Source: Arthrobacter sp. StoSoilB5
GTDB taxonomy: Bacteria > Actinomycetota > Actinomycetes > Actinomycetales > Micrococcaceae
Assembly: GCF_019977235.1 (NCBI RefSeq)
Contig: NZ_AP024646.1
Coordinates: 1,488,001-1,552,000 of the forward strand
Direction: 5' to 3'
DNA length: 64,000 nt
Shown: positions 34,776 through 43,111 of the stretch, piece after piece
Numbering within the stretch: the stretch's first letter is position 1
Layout of the letters: each line of letters begins with the position of its first letter
Notes under the pieces: model-generated
What the model was told of the DNA's origin: nothing
Databases searched by the model: none
What the model saw: only the letters and a program-made list of their open reading frames with translations
Program-made: the position numbers and the translations under genes

Positions 34776-35435
34776 CTACTGGTGGTTCGCGTCCCACAAT
34801 TCCGTGATGCCTAGGTTCGCATGGACCAGCAAGTCGCGGAGGGTCGAGATGGAAAGGCCGACGACGGCGTGCGGGTCACCGTCCACCTTGCGGATAAAGG
34901 CCCCACCGAGGCCGTCGATGGTGAAGGATCCTGCACAGTGCAGTGGTTCTCCGGTAGCGATGTAGGCGTCGATGTCCTCTTCGGACATTTCCGCGAAGTG
35001 CACCACAGCGCTTGATACTGAGCCAACTGTTGCTCCCGTACCATCCGCGATCTCATCCTCATCGACGTCCACGGCAGTCTCCCGGCAGTCCACCAGCCAG
35101 TGTCCGGTGTGAAGCACGCCCTTGGAGCCGCTCATGCGCAGCATCCGCTCGCGGGCAACCTCTGCCGTATAGGGCTTTCCGTGCGATTCGCCGTCGAACT
35201 CGAAAACCGAGTCGCAACCGATCACCAAGGCTCCCTCGGCCTCGGGGAGCGCGGCGACGGCTTCAGCCTTCGCCCGGGCAAGCAGCAGGGCGGTGTCATG
35301 AGCATCCGTCACGCCGTAGTGCGCCTGCACTGCGTCCTCGTTTACATCCGAGACCAGGACTTCGTGGCGGATCCCCGCTTCCGTCAGCAACTTGGCGCGG
35401 GCAGGGGACTGGGAGGCGAGGATCAATCGGGTCAC
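34776..35435 (-). CDS. Maf-family nucleoside-triphosphate pyrophosphatase
   Basis: A 219-residue protein starting MTRLILASQSPARAKLLTEAG, the Maf N-terminal signature (LASxSPxR). The family catalytic region VIGCDSVFEFDGESHGKP follows (D-S-V-x5-G-x2-x-x-K-P), then HTGHWLVD and GGAFIRKVDGDPHAVVGLS. Maf proteins hydrolyse non-canonical or methylated nucleotides (dTTP/UTP type) and are linked to septum formation. It lies upstream of accA on the same strand, as with Rv3282 in M. tuberculosis. Two 32-bp repeats sit 20-83 bp upstream of its start. Confidence 0.92.
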   Translation of the reverse strand: MTRLILASQSPARAKLLTEAGIRHEVLVSDVNEDAVQAHYGVTDAHDTALLLARAKAEAVAALPEAEGALVIGCDSVFEFDGESHGKPYTAEVARERMLRMSGSKGVLHTGHWLVDCRETAVDVDEDEIADGTGATVGSVSSAVVHFAEMSEEDIDAYIATGEPLHCAGSFTIDGLGGAFIRKVDGDPHAVVGLSISTLRDLLVHANLGITELWDANHQ

Positions 35436-35454
35436 CGTCCCAGCCTAGTACGAT

Positions 35455-35533
35455 GCTCGCTCACATCCTGTCGGTTTTGGGGGGATGCGCTCTCACGTCC
35501 TGTCGGTTTTGGGGGGATGCGCTCTCAGATCAC
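35455..35533. repeat. 32-bp tandem repeats (plus orientation), two units and a partial
   Basis: Unit A (35455-35486) and unit B (35487-35518) are 32 bp each and share GTCGGTTTTGGGGGGAT preceded by CTCAC(A/G)TCCT; a third unit starts at 35519 (GCGCTCTCA) and breaks off. The core CTCTCACATCCT recurs in reverse at 35978-36092 and again at 50547-50591 with the same period. There are no unique spacers, so it is not a CRISPR. Confidence 0.85.
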
Positions 35534-35954
35534 CTACACTTCACCGCCCTTGGCGAAGCGCGGGCGGCCGGTTGGAGGATCGGCATCGTCACCAATGGCG
35601 CCACGGCTCAGCAGACTCTCAAAATTGAACACCTTGGAATTGAACCGTACGTGGACTGCGTGGTGATTTCCGAGGCCGTAGGCGTGAAGAAGCCCGAGGT
35701 TGGGACCTTCCGACTTGCGGCCCGGAAATTGGGCGGCGAGCTGACTGATGGCTGGATGGTTGGAGATCACCCGATCGCCGATATCTCGGGAGGCCGCACC
35801 GCAGGATCAAAGACCGGTTGGGTCTCCCACGGTCAGGTGTGGTCCCACCTATGAGCCCTCGCCGACGCTCACTCGCCGCACGGCGGCCGAGGTTATTAGT
35901 GCTCTGATTCAGCTCGACGCCAGAAAATCTCCGACGTCGGCACCCAAGAGTTGA
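35534..35954 (+). pseudogene. Decayed HAD-family hydrolase (N-terminus missing, frameshifted C-terminus)
   Basis: The plus strand reads GWRIGIVTNGATAQQTLKIE...VVISEAVGVKKPEVGTFRLA...DGWMVGDHPIADISGG...TGWVSHGQVWSHL then a stop at 35852-35854. These are HAD motifs II (VTNG), III (KKPE) and IV (GDHP). Motif I (DxDxT) and the cap region are absent, and no start exists. Just past the stop a neighbouring frame continues with YEPSPTLTRRTAAEVISALI, the expected HAD tail, so one frameshift has occurred near 35845. It is flanked on both sides by members of the 32-bp repeat family in opposite orientations. Confidence 0.8.
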
Positions 35955-35968
35955 GTACCGACGTCGGA
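35930..35968 (+). terminator. Hairpin from two CCGACGTCGG palindromes
   Basis: TCCGACGTCGG (35930-35940) and CCGACGTCGGA (35958-35968) pair over 11 bp with a 17-base loop, followed by CCTTTCT. It lies at the end of the HAD remnant and may be its original terminator. Confidence 0.5.
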
Positions 35969-35977
35969 CCTTTCTGC

Positions 35978-36092
35978 AGGATGTGGGAGAGGATCGGTCA
36001 GGAACCGGGAGGATGTGGGAGAGGATCGGTCAGGAACCGGGAGGATGTGAGAGAGGATCGGTCAGGAACCGGGAGGATGTGAGAGAGGATCA
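35978..36092. repeat. 32-bp tandem repeats (reverse orientation), three units and a partial
   Basis: Units at 35978-36009, 36010-36041 and 36042-36073 are 32 bp and nearly identical (AGGATGTG(G/A)GAGAGGATC, then GGTCAGGAACCGGG). A fourth starts at 36074 and merges into the stop codon of the MMPL gene. Read on the minus strand, each carries CTCTC(T/C)CACATCCT, the core found at 35455 and 50547. Confidence 0.9.
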
Positions 36093-38615
36093 GTGGACCA
36101 GTTCCTCGGAGCCTGCTTTTGGGCGGTCACTTCGGTTCAGTTTGGCGCCTTCGACGTCCACATCCGGCAGGACGCGGTGCAGCCACTTGGGCAGCCACCA
36201 TGCCTTCTCGCCGAGGAGGTACATGACAGCGGGAACGATTGTCATGCGGACTACGAACGCATCGATAAGCACACCAAACGCCATGGCGAAGCCCAACGGC
36301 CGGACCATGGTGAGGTGGCTGAAAATGAAGCCCGAGAACACACTGACCATGATGATCGCGGCGGCGGTCACAACGGCTGACGCGTGGCTGAACCCGGTCC
36401 GTACAGCGTGGCGTGCGTTTTCGCCGTGCATATACGATTCACGCATCCCGGACGTTATGAACACCTGATAGTCCATCGCGAGGCCAAACAGGACGCCGAT
36501 CAGGATGATCGGCAGGAAGCTCAGCACGGCGCCAGGGTTGGCGACGTCGAAAATCGCTCCCAGCCAACCCCACTGGTAAACGGCCACGACGGCGCCGAAC
36601 GCAGCCGCGAGGGAAAGTAGGAACCCACCGGTCGCGAGCAGCGGCACCACAACCGAACGGAACACCAGCAGCAACAGGATCAGCGAAAGCCCGACGACGA
36701 TCGCCAGGTACGGCGGCAGGGCAGCCCCAAGCTTGGCGGAGACGTCAATGTTGCCCGCCGTCTGGCCGGTGAGACCGATGGCGACATCCAGGTCGTCGCG
36801 GATTTGGGTGCCCTTTGCCCGGACGTCGGAAACCACCTGCACGGTGCTGGCGCTGGCCGGGCCTTCCTTGGGAATTACCTGGAACACTGCCGTTCGGCGG
36901 TCTTCGCTCAGGGCCACAGGCACCGCCGCTGTGACGTTTTCCACGCTGCGCAACTGCTCCGCGACGTCGAACTGCTTGTTCTTGGCATCAGTTTCGCTGA
37001 GCCCTTCCGGGAATTCGGCGACGACGACGATCGGGCCGGTGACGCCTTCGCCGAAGCTGCTGCGCGTGAGGTCGTAGGCTTTGAAGGCTTGCGAATCGAC
37101 CGGCTCGGATCCGCCGTCGGGAAGTGCCAGGCGAAGCTGGGAAGCCGGTAGGGCCAGGGCGCCCAACAGCACCACGCTTGCTACAAGGGAAACCCAGGGG
37201 TGCCGCGTGACCAATCCGCCCCAGCCGCTGCTGCTGCGCTTCTCTTCCAGGGCACGGTCCGCCGCTTCGTGGCCGGGCTCGGCATTGTGCTCGGCAGCCT
37301 TGGCCCAAGCACGCTTGGAGATCAGCCGACGGCCGATCAACGCCAGGATCGCGGGCGTCAAGGTCAAAGCGACGACGACGGCGACCGCAACTGTCGCTGC
37401 GGCGGCAACACCCATCACCGCGAGGAAGGGCAGCCCCGGGACCACGAGTGCCGCCAGAGCGATGATGACCGTGAGGCCGGCGAACAGCACGGCGTTACCG
37501 GACGTGCCGGTCGCAAGTGCTGCGGATTCCTCGCCATCCATCCCGGCCAGAAGCTGGTTGCGGTGGCGGTTGACGATGAAGAGGGAGTAGTCGATGCCGA
37601 CTGCGAGGCCAAGCATCAGGGCAAGCATCGGGGAGATGGAGCTCATGTTGATCACGCCAGTCAGCGCGAACGTGCCCCCGACGCCTACAGCCACGCCAAT
37701 CAGGGCCATGACAAGGGGAAGGCCTGCAGCAATGAGGGTGCCAAGCATGAGGATCAGAACGAGGGCTGCCACTGCGACGCCGACGATCTCCGCGATGCCG
37801 AAGATCTGTGAGACATCCTCAGTGATTTCCTTGCTGGCATATGCCGTGACCCCTGCGGAGGAGACGCCCTGAACAATGTCCTGCACTTCCTTGCGGACGG
37901 CGGGATCAACGGCATTGATGGACGTCTTGAACTGGACCTGGGCGATGGCGGCCTTGTTGTCGCTGGACACGAAGCGTATGCCTTCAGAAGCCTCCAGTTG
38001 GCGTTTCCCCAAAGCCAAGGCACTGGCGCCGTCGGAAGCTTCCTTGATTCCGGCGTCGAGCTTTGCTTTGCCCGCGGCGAGTTCGGCGCGCTGCGTCGCG
38101 AGCTGGGCCTCGATTTGTGCAGGCGTGAGGCCTGCGGCAGCCATCTGCTGTTCCGCTCCCGCGAGCTGGGCTTCCCCGGCGGCCAGTTGGGCACGGGCTG
38201 CGTCCAACTGCGTCTGGCCTGCGGCAGCCTTTGCTTCACCGGCGGCGATGTCGCCAGCGGCCTTGTCCAACTGCTCCTGGGTGGTGAACGGATTCACCGT
38301 CCCCTGCACGTCGGGCAACGCCTGGAGCTTTTCGAGCGCCGCAGTGACAGCATCCTTCTTGGCTTGGTCGAAACCGGACTCGCCGGCGTCGAAGGCCACG
38401 CTGGCCGAGCCGCCCGACGCATCGGGCAGGGCCTCTTTGAGCTTGTCCGCCATCCTCTGCGTTTCCGTGCCAGGAATGCTGAAGTTGTTGGACATAGTGC
38501 CGTGGAACGCGGCGGCAGAACCGCCCACGGCCACCAGGACTGCCAGCCACAGTGACATGACCAGCCAGCGGCGCTTGTACGAGAACTTGCCGAGACGGTA
38601 GAGGAACGAGGCCAT
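36090..38615 (-). CDS. MMPL/RND-family membrane transporter
   Basis: An 841-residue protein. It starts MASFLYRLGKFSYKRRWLVM, then one helix and a large extracytoplasmic region (residues about 40-240). Two multi-helix blocks carry the MMPL signature (MLGLAVGIDYSLFIVNRHRN in the first; VLFGLAMDYQVFITSGMRES in the second). The first outer loop holds an Ala/Gln/Glu-rich heptad-like stretch (AAGEAKAAAGQTQLDAARAQ and similar), likely a coiled coil. Such pumps export lipids, siderophores or drugs using proton-motive force. It follows its TetR regulator by one base. Confidence 0.9.
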   Translation of the reverse strand: MASFLYRLGKFSYKRRWLVMSLWLAVLVAVGGSAAAFHGTMSNNFSIPGTETQRMADKLKEALPDASGGSASVAFDAGESGFDQAKKDAVTAALEKLQALPDVQGTVNPFTTQEQLDKAAGDIAAGEAKAAAGQTQLDAARAQLAAGEAQLAGAEQQMAAAGLTPAQIEAQLATQRAELAAGKAKLDAGIKEASDGASALALGKRQLEASEGIRFVSSDNKAAIAQVQFKTSINAVDPAVRKEVQDIVQGVSSAGVTAYASKEITEDVSQIFGIAEIVGVAVAALVLILMLGTLIAAGLPLVMALIGVAVGVGGTFALTGVINMSSISPMLALMLGLAVGIDYSLFIVNRHRNQLLAGMDGEESAALATGTSGNAVLFAGLTVIIALAALVVPGLPFLAVMGVAAAATVAVAVVVALTLTPAILALIGRRLISKRAWAKAAEHNAEPGHEAADRALEEKRSSSGWGGLVTRHPWVSLVASVVLLGALALPASQLRLALPDGGSEPVDSQAFKAYDLTRSSFGEGVTGPIVVVAEFPEGLSETDAKNKQFDVAEQLRSVENVTAAVPVALSEDRRTAVFQVIPKEGPASASTVQVVSDVRAKGTQIRDDLDVAIGLTGQTAGNIDVSAKLGAALPPYLAIVVGLSLILLLLVFRSVVVPLLATGGFLLSLAAAFGAVVAVYQWGWLGAIFDVANPGAVLSFLPIILIGVLFGLAMDYQVFITSGMRESYMHGENARHAVRTGFSHASAVVTAAAIIMVSVFSGFIFSHLTMVRPLGFAMAFGVLIDAFVVRMTIVPAVMYLLGEKAWWLPKWLHRVLPDVDVEGAKLNRSDRPKAGSEELVH

Positions 38616-38616
38616 G

Positions 38617-39348
38617 TCAGAACCGATCTGTGGAGGCGGGAACGGGGGAAGGGGCTGATGCGGGTGCAGCTGTCGCCCCTTGCGGCGGGGCTTCCGACGA
38701 CGGCGCGAAGCCGGCTCCCAGCAGCCCCATGGCGTCGATGAGGTGCTGGCGAAGAACAGCCAGCGATTCGGGCGAAAGGTCAGGGCCCCGCTCGGCGAAC
38801 CAGACGGTCATAGCCGCCTTGCCGCACGAAATGACCGATCCCGCAAGAGCATGCAGGTAGAGCTCGCTGATGTCCGGGCCAAGCCTGCCTCGGGCGGCGT
38901 CGATAATCTGCCCCGTGCAGTGTTCCCATGCTTCGAGCTCGGAACGCGCCAGGGAACGGTTGTCCTGGGTCAGGCTAAAGAGTTCAGCCATGGGTGCTAC
39001 CGACATGGGATCTGCCAGGGCCATCAGGGCGGCTTGGGCGGATTCCAGAATGGATTCGTCCGCCGGGCGCAGGCGGAACTGCTCAAGGGCGCGGTCCATG
39101 AAACCATCGGCCACGGACGCCAAGGCAGCCTCCAGACTCGCGAAGTAGTTGAAGAACGTGCGCCGCGAAACGCCTGCGCTCGCGGCGATGTCCTCTACCG
39201 TGAAATTGCCGGGGCCGTTGCTGCGAAGAAGGTCCAGGGCTGCGGTGGCGATGGAGCTGCGGGTTGCCGCTTTATTGAGCTCGCGCCGCGAGGGGCTGCT
39301 GGACTCGGCGGGTTCCAGCGTGGTCGACTGGCTGCTGTTTGGAGTCAC
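38617..39348 (-). CDS. TetR-family transcriptional regulator
   Basis: A 243-residue protein. After about 25 disordered residues comes a TetR helix-turn-helix: ATRSSIATAALDLLRSNGPG, FTVEDIAASAGVSRRTFFNYF. The C-terminal ligand domain is alpha-helical with a Pro/Ala-rich tail. It is co-transcribed with the MMPL pump (one base between stop and start) and almost certainly represses the pair through the palindrome 13 bp upstream of its start. Confidence 0.93.
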   Translation of the reverse strand: MTPNSSQSTTLEPAESSSPSRRELNKAATRSSIATAALDLLRSNGPGNFTVEDIAASAGVSRRTFFNYFASLEAALASVADGFMDRALEQFRLRPADESILESAQAALMALADPMSVAPMAELFSLTQDNRSLARSELEAWEHCTGQIIDAARGRLGPDISELYLHALAGSVISCGKAAMTVWFAERGPDLSPESLAVLRQHLIDAMGLLGAGFAPSSEAPPQGATAAPASAPSPVPASTDRF

Positions 39349-39360
39349 ATACTTACACTA

Positions 39361-39376
39361 AGTGCAACTTTGCACT
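39361..39376. promoter_or_regulatory. Palindromic TetR operator candidate
   Basis: AGTGCAACTTTGCACT is a perfect 7-bp inverted repeat around CT. It ends 13 bp from the tetR start, inside its promoter region, the standard autoregulatory position for TetR proteins. The wider region 39349-39547 also holds the promoter of the plus-strand HNH gene. Confidence 0.65.
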
Positions 39377-39547
39377 CTGCGCAATTTATATTTTGACCGA
39401 TGGGGGAAATAGGGGCTCGACGTGCCATCAACCCGTGCCGGGGACCGCAAGGCGACCGGTGTCATCGGTGGACGGACAGGGGCGGCTAATAATGTCGGTG
39501 CCTGCTGAAAGGGTGTTGGTACGGAGCGGAAAGGGGGGAGACAGACG

Positions 39548-40933
39548 ATGACAGCAGTCGCAACGCCAGCTGTTCCTGCTCGCCTCGTGCCTCCCGATCA
39601 GGCCAGTGTGGTGAGCAGGGACCTCATCAATCAATTGCGTGCGCTCGAAGACATGAAGTCCGCCATAGCGGGTTTGCAGGCAAAGATCGCTGTCGCGTTC
39701 GATCTCGCCCAGCGCCGCGAGCAAGCGGCTGCCGGGGTGCCCGTATCGGAGCAGGGCCAGGGTGTCGCTGCGCAGCTCGCGTTGGCCCGGCGCGAATCGC
39801 CCAACCGCGGATCGCGTCTCCTCGGATTTGCGAAGGCCCTCGTCACGGAGATGCCCCGCACCATGGCCGCCCTGGAAACCGGGCAGCTCAACGAATGGCG
39901 GGCCACCCTGCTCGTGAAGGAAACAGCCTGCCTGTCCGCCGAAGACCGCTGCGCGGTGGACGAAGAACTCGCCCCCGATACCGGAACCTTCGACGGCGCC
40001 GGAGATCGGGCGATCATCGCCGCCGCGAAAGCCGCCGCCTACCGCAGGGATCCCCGCTCCGTCGCCCAACGCGCGGCCCGCGCCGCAACCGAACGGCACG
40101 TCAGCCTCCGCCCGGCGCCGGACACCATGACCATCCTCACCGCCCTGCTGCCCGTCGCCCAAGGCGTCGCCGCCTACACCGCGCTCACCCGGGCGGCTGA
40201 TTCGGCCCGATCCGGCGGTGACACCCGCTCCCGGGGCCAGCTCATGGCCGACACCCTCGTCGAACGCCTCACCGGCACACCCGGCGGCATCACCGGCGTT
40301 GACGTCCAACTGGTGATGACGGACCGCACGCTTTTCCAAGGCGACAGCGAACCCGCACGGCTCCAAGGCTACGGAATCGTCCCCGCAGAATGGGCCAGAA
40401 CGTTGCTCGCTGGCGGACCCGCTGAAGCCGAGCGCGGTGAGGACCGTCCTACGGAACCCGCGCACACTGGGTCTGGCCCCACGGAGCCCGGACCCGCGAG
40501 GCGCAGCCCCACTGACCCAGGCACAGGGAATGACTTCAAGGTGTTTCTCCGCCGGCTCTACACCGCACCCGCCAGAGGCGAACTATTAGCCATGGACTCC
40601 AAAGCACGGCTCTTCCCGCCGCGGCTCAGACGATTCATCGAAATCCGCGACGACACCTGCCGCACACCGTACTGCGACGCGCCCCTTCGACACTTCGACC
40701 ATGTGGTTCCATGGCACGACGGCGGACCCACCAGCCTGGAAAACGGCGCCGGGCTCTGCGAAAGATGCAACCACACCAAGGAAAACCCCGGTTGGCAAGC
40801 AAAAACGGTGCCAAGAGGGGTCCATAGAATCCGTATCACTGCGCCCACAGGCCATACATACCAATCCCAAGCCCCACCTTTACCGGGCCACCCACCTTTA
40901 CCGGGCCACCCACTCAACCCGACATCGGGGTGA
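39548..40933 (+). CDS. DUF222/13E12-type HNH endonuclease-signature protein
   Basis: A 461-residue protein. GGGGGAGACAG precedes the ATG. The N-terminal DUF222 region (about 15-330) includes [20 protein letters not shown] and [20 protein letters not shown], and continues to about 270 with Arg-rich helices. The C-terminal HNH zinc finger reads [20 protein letters not shown], then [17 protein letters not shown]. These proteins occur in many copies in Arthrobacter and mycobacteria (REP13E12-type); their function is unsettled, and nuclease activity is inferred from the HNH motif. An acidic, Pro-rich segment (residues about 295-325) separates the halves. Confidence 0.92.
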   Translation: MTAVATPAVPARLVPPDQASVVSRDLINQLRALEDMKSAIAGLQAKIAVAFDLAQRREQAAAGVPVSEQGQGVAAQLALARRESPNRGSRLLGFAKALVTEMPRTMAALETGQLNEWRATLLVKETACLSAEDRCAVDEELAPDTGTFDGAGDRAIIAAAKAAAYRRDPRSVAQRAARAATERHVSLRPAPDTMTILTALLPVAQGVAAYTALTRAADSARSGGDTRSRGQLMADTLVERLTGTPGGITGVDVQLVMTDRTLFQGDSEPARLQGYGIVPAEWARTLLAGGPAEAERGEDRPTEPAHTGSGPTEPGPARRSPTDPGTGNDFKVFLRRLYTAPARGELLAMDSKARLFPPRLRRFIEIRDDTCRTPYCDAPLRHFDHVVPWHDGGPTSLENGAGLCERCNHTKENPGWQAKTVPRGVHRIRITAPTGHTYQSQAPPLPGHPPLPGHPLNPTSG

Positions 40934-40962
40934 GTCCCACCAGTGTTGCTGGTGGGACTCAC
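40930..40962 (+). terminator. Terminator after HNH gene
   Basis: GTGAGTCCCACCAG (40930-40943) and CTGGTGGGACTCAC (40949-40962) form a perfect 14-bp stem with loop TGTTG, overlapping the HNH stop codon. It can serve both the HNH gene and the convergent YbjQ-family gene. Confidence 0.8.
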
Positions 40963-41015
40963 CGCGACTGTGCAACACGGCGCACCAGGTCAATACAGCG
41001 CCAAGGCAACAGGCG

Positions 41016-41471
41016 TCAGAACTGGTGCGGGGGAGCCTGGGGCGAAGGGTGAGTCGGCTGGTCTGGCTGCTGCGGCTGGCCTTGGGCAGGCTGCTGGGAT
41101 GCTGTCTTGGTCAAGTACACGGACTGCCCGGTGGCGCCGGGTTCGCCCTCACCGAGGGGAAGCACGTAGACGGCCGTGCCATAGGCGCAGACTTCCGTCC
41201 AGTTGGTACCCATTTCGGAGGTGTCAAAGCGCATGGCGACAATTGCGTTGGCGCCGCGCTGTTGTGCCTCGTTGACCATGCGGGCCATGACTTCCTGTCG
41301 GCTTTCGTAGAGTGCCCTGGTCATTTCGGGCAGCTCCCCGCCACCGAGGGAGCGGAAACCTGCAAGCATCTGGGAGCCGATATCCCGGGAACGGACTGTG
41401 AGTCCCATGACTTCGCCGAAGACGGCGTCGATGCGGTGGCCGGGTATCTCATTGGAGGTGACGATCAACAT
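41016..41471 (-). CDS. YbjQ/UPF0145 family protein
   Basis: A 151-residue protein. Residues 1-110 match the YbjQ family: MLIVTSNEIPGHRIDAVFGE, GLTVRSRDIGSQMLAGFRSL, ARMVNEAQQRGANAIVAMRF, YGTAVYVLP. The family forms a small pentameric fold, sometimes called heavy-metal-binding, but its role is unknown. The last 40 residues are a Gln/Pro-rich tail (QQPAQGQPQQPDQP), probably disordered. Monocistronic, between two strong hairpins. Confidence 0.88.
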   Translation of the reverse strand: MLIVTSNEIPGHRIDAVFGEVMGLTVRSRDIGSQMLAGFRSLGGGELPEMTRALYESRQEVMARMVNEAQQRGANAIVAMRFDTSEMGTNWTEVCAYGTAVYVLPLGEGEPGATGQSVYLTKTASQQPAQGQPQQPDQPTHPSPQAPPHQF

Positions 41472-41505
41472 GCTCCGAGCCTATCCAGCTTTCGCCGTTA
41501 AACCG

Positions 41506-41541
41506 CGCAATCCCTTGGGGAGAAGTCCCCAAGGGATTGCG
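41506..41541. terminator. Strong terminator hairpin downstream of the symporter gene
   Basis: CGCAATCCCTTGGGGA (41506-41521) pairs with TCCCCAAGGGATTGCG (41526-41541), a perfect 16-bp stem with loop GAAG. It lies just downstream of the minus-strand DAACS gene and upstream of the YbjQ start. Confidence 0.85.
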
Positions 41542-41563
41542 TAGTGCGAAAAGCCAGCAGGTG

Positions 41564-42997
41564 CTAGGCCTTGGAATCGGCCAGTTCGCGCGGATCAGTC
41601 CCGGCAGCAGCGGTCTCGATCGCGAACTCGTCGGCGAACGCGGCGCCGTTACGCGGCGCGTTGTATAGCGACTCGTCCAGGATGCCCTGGCGCTTGGCGA
41701 CGATTGCCGGGATCAGGGCCTGGCCTGCCACGTTGACGGCCGTGCGGCCCATGTCCAGGATGGGGTCGATTGCCAGCAGGAGTCCGACGCCGGCCAGCGG
41801 CAGTCCCAGCGTGGACAGGGTCAGTGTGAGCATGACGACGGCGCCAGTGGTACCTGCCGTGGCCGCTGAACCAAGGACGGAGACAAGCACGATCAGCAAG
41901 TATTGGCTGAAGTCCAGGTTGATACCGAAGAACTGGGCCACGAAGATCGCCGCGATGGCGGGGTAGATAGCGGCGCAGCCGTCCATCTTGGTGGTGGCGC
42001 CGAGCGGCACGGCGAACGAAGCATAGCCGGAGGGGACGCCGAGGTTCCGCTCAGTGACGCGCTGGGTGAGCGGCAGCGTGCCGATCGAGGAGCGGGAGAC
42101 GAAGGCCAACTGTACGGCCGGCCATACACCGGAGAAGTACTGCTTGATGGACAGGCCGTGGGCGCGGACCAGGATCGGGTACAGCACGAACAGAACCAAT
42201 GCCAGGCCGATGTAGATAGCGACAGTGAACTTGCCCAGGGAGCCGATTGTGTCCCAGCCGTAGATGGCAACTGCGTTGCCGATCAGGCCGATGGTGCCCA
42301 GGGGAGCGATGCGGATGATCCACCACAGGACCTTCTGGATGACGGCCAATGCCGAGGCGTTGAACGTCAGGAAGGCTTCAGCTTGCTTGCCGACCTTCAG
42401 GGCAGCAATGCCGACGGCGATCGCGACCACCAGGATCTGGAGCACATTGAAGCTGACGGAGGTGCTGACCGTGGTGGCAGCATTGGCGGTCTCGGTGACG
42501 GTGGAGCTTGCGCCGAGTCCGAGGAAGTTTTTGGGGAAGAGCCCGATCAGGAATGCCCACCAGTCACCGGTCTTGCCGGCGTACTCGGCCTTCTGCGTGA
42601 TACCGGTAGCTGCACCAGGCTGCAGGAGCACACCCAGGCCGATGCCGATGAGCACCGAAACAAGCGATGTGATGGCAAACCAGAGCAGCGTGTTCCAGGC
42701 GAGGCGGGCGGCGTTGGAAACCTGGCGCAGGTTCGCGATGGAGCTCACCACGGCGGTGAAGATCAAAGGAACGACGGCGGTCTGCAGCAGCGAGACATAG
42801 CTTGAGCCGATGGTCTGCAGGGTAGCACCAAGGCCGTTGGGGGCGCCCTTGGTGCTGCCGGTGTACTTTGCGATGAGGCCAAGGACGAGGCCGATGATGA
42901 GGGCTGCGATGATCTGGACGCCGAACGATCCGGCCCACTTGGGGAGCCGGAAGCCGGTCTTTCCAGCTGATAGGGAAGTGTTGGTTGAGGTGCTCAC
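41564..42997 (-). CDS. Dicarboxylate/amino-acid:cation symporter (DAACS, GltP/DctA type)
   Basis: A 477-residue membrane protein from GTG 42997. Family features: FGVQIIAALIIGLVLGLIAK, LLQTAVVPLIFTAVVSSIAN, the serine-rich FVSRSSIGTLPLTQRV of hairpin 1, FAVPLGATTKMDGCAAIYPA (NMDGT-like cation site), and IDPILDMGRTAVNVAGQAL (D-x-x-R-T-x-x-N-V substrate motif). It imports glutamate/aspartate or C4-dicarboxylates with Na+ or H+. Monocistronic with a strong terminator. Confidence 0.93.
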   Translation of the reverse strand: MSTSTNTSLSAGKTGFRLPKWAGSFGVQIIAALIIGLVLGLIAKYTGSTKGAPNGLGATLQTIGSSYVSLLQTAVVPLIFTAVVSSIANLRQVSNAARLAWNTLLWFAITSLVSVLIGIGLGVLLQPGAATGITQKAEYAGKTGDWWAFLIGLFPKNFLGLGASSTVTETANAATTVSTSVSFNVLQILVVAIAVGIAALKVGKQAEAFLTFNASALAVIQKVLWWIIRIAPLGTIGLIGNAVAIYGWDTIGSLGKFTVAIYIGLALVLFVLYPILVRAHGLSIKQYFSGVWPAVQLAFVSRSSIGTLPLTQRVTERNLGVPSGYASFAVPLGATTKMDGCAAIYPAIAAIFVAQFFGINLDFSQYLLIVLVSVLGSAATAGTTGAVVMLTLTLSTLGLPLAGVGLLLAIDPILDMGRTAVNVAGQALIPAIVAKRQGILDESLYNAPRNGAAFADEFAIETAAAGTDPRELADSKA

Positions 42998-43111
42998 GGG
43001 AACACGCTAGGTGCACTCCAAATAACATACCTAACGAACGTTTAGAAATGTTACACACCTATGAAGTTATTCCCGCCCTGGGTGTGGCGTGCGTCTCGGG
43101 GCGGTTGGCGA

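Noticed and set aside
35978-36092. CRISPR array
   Set aside because: Units are contiguous 32-bp copies with no unique spacers and no cas genes nearby.
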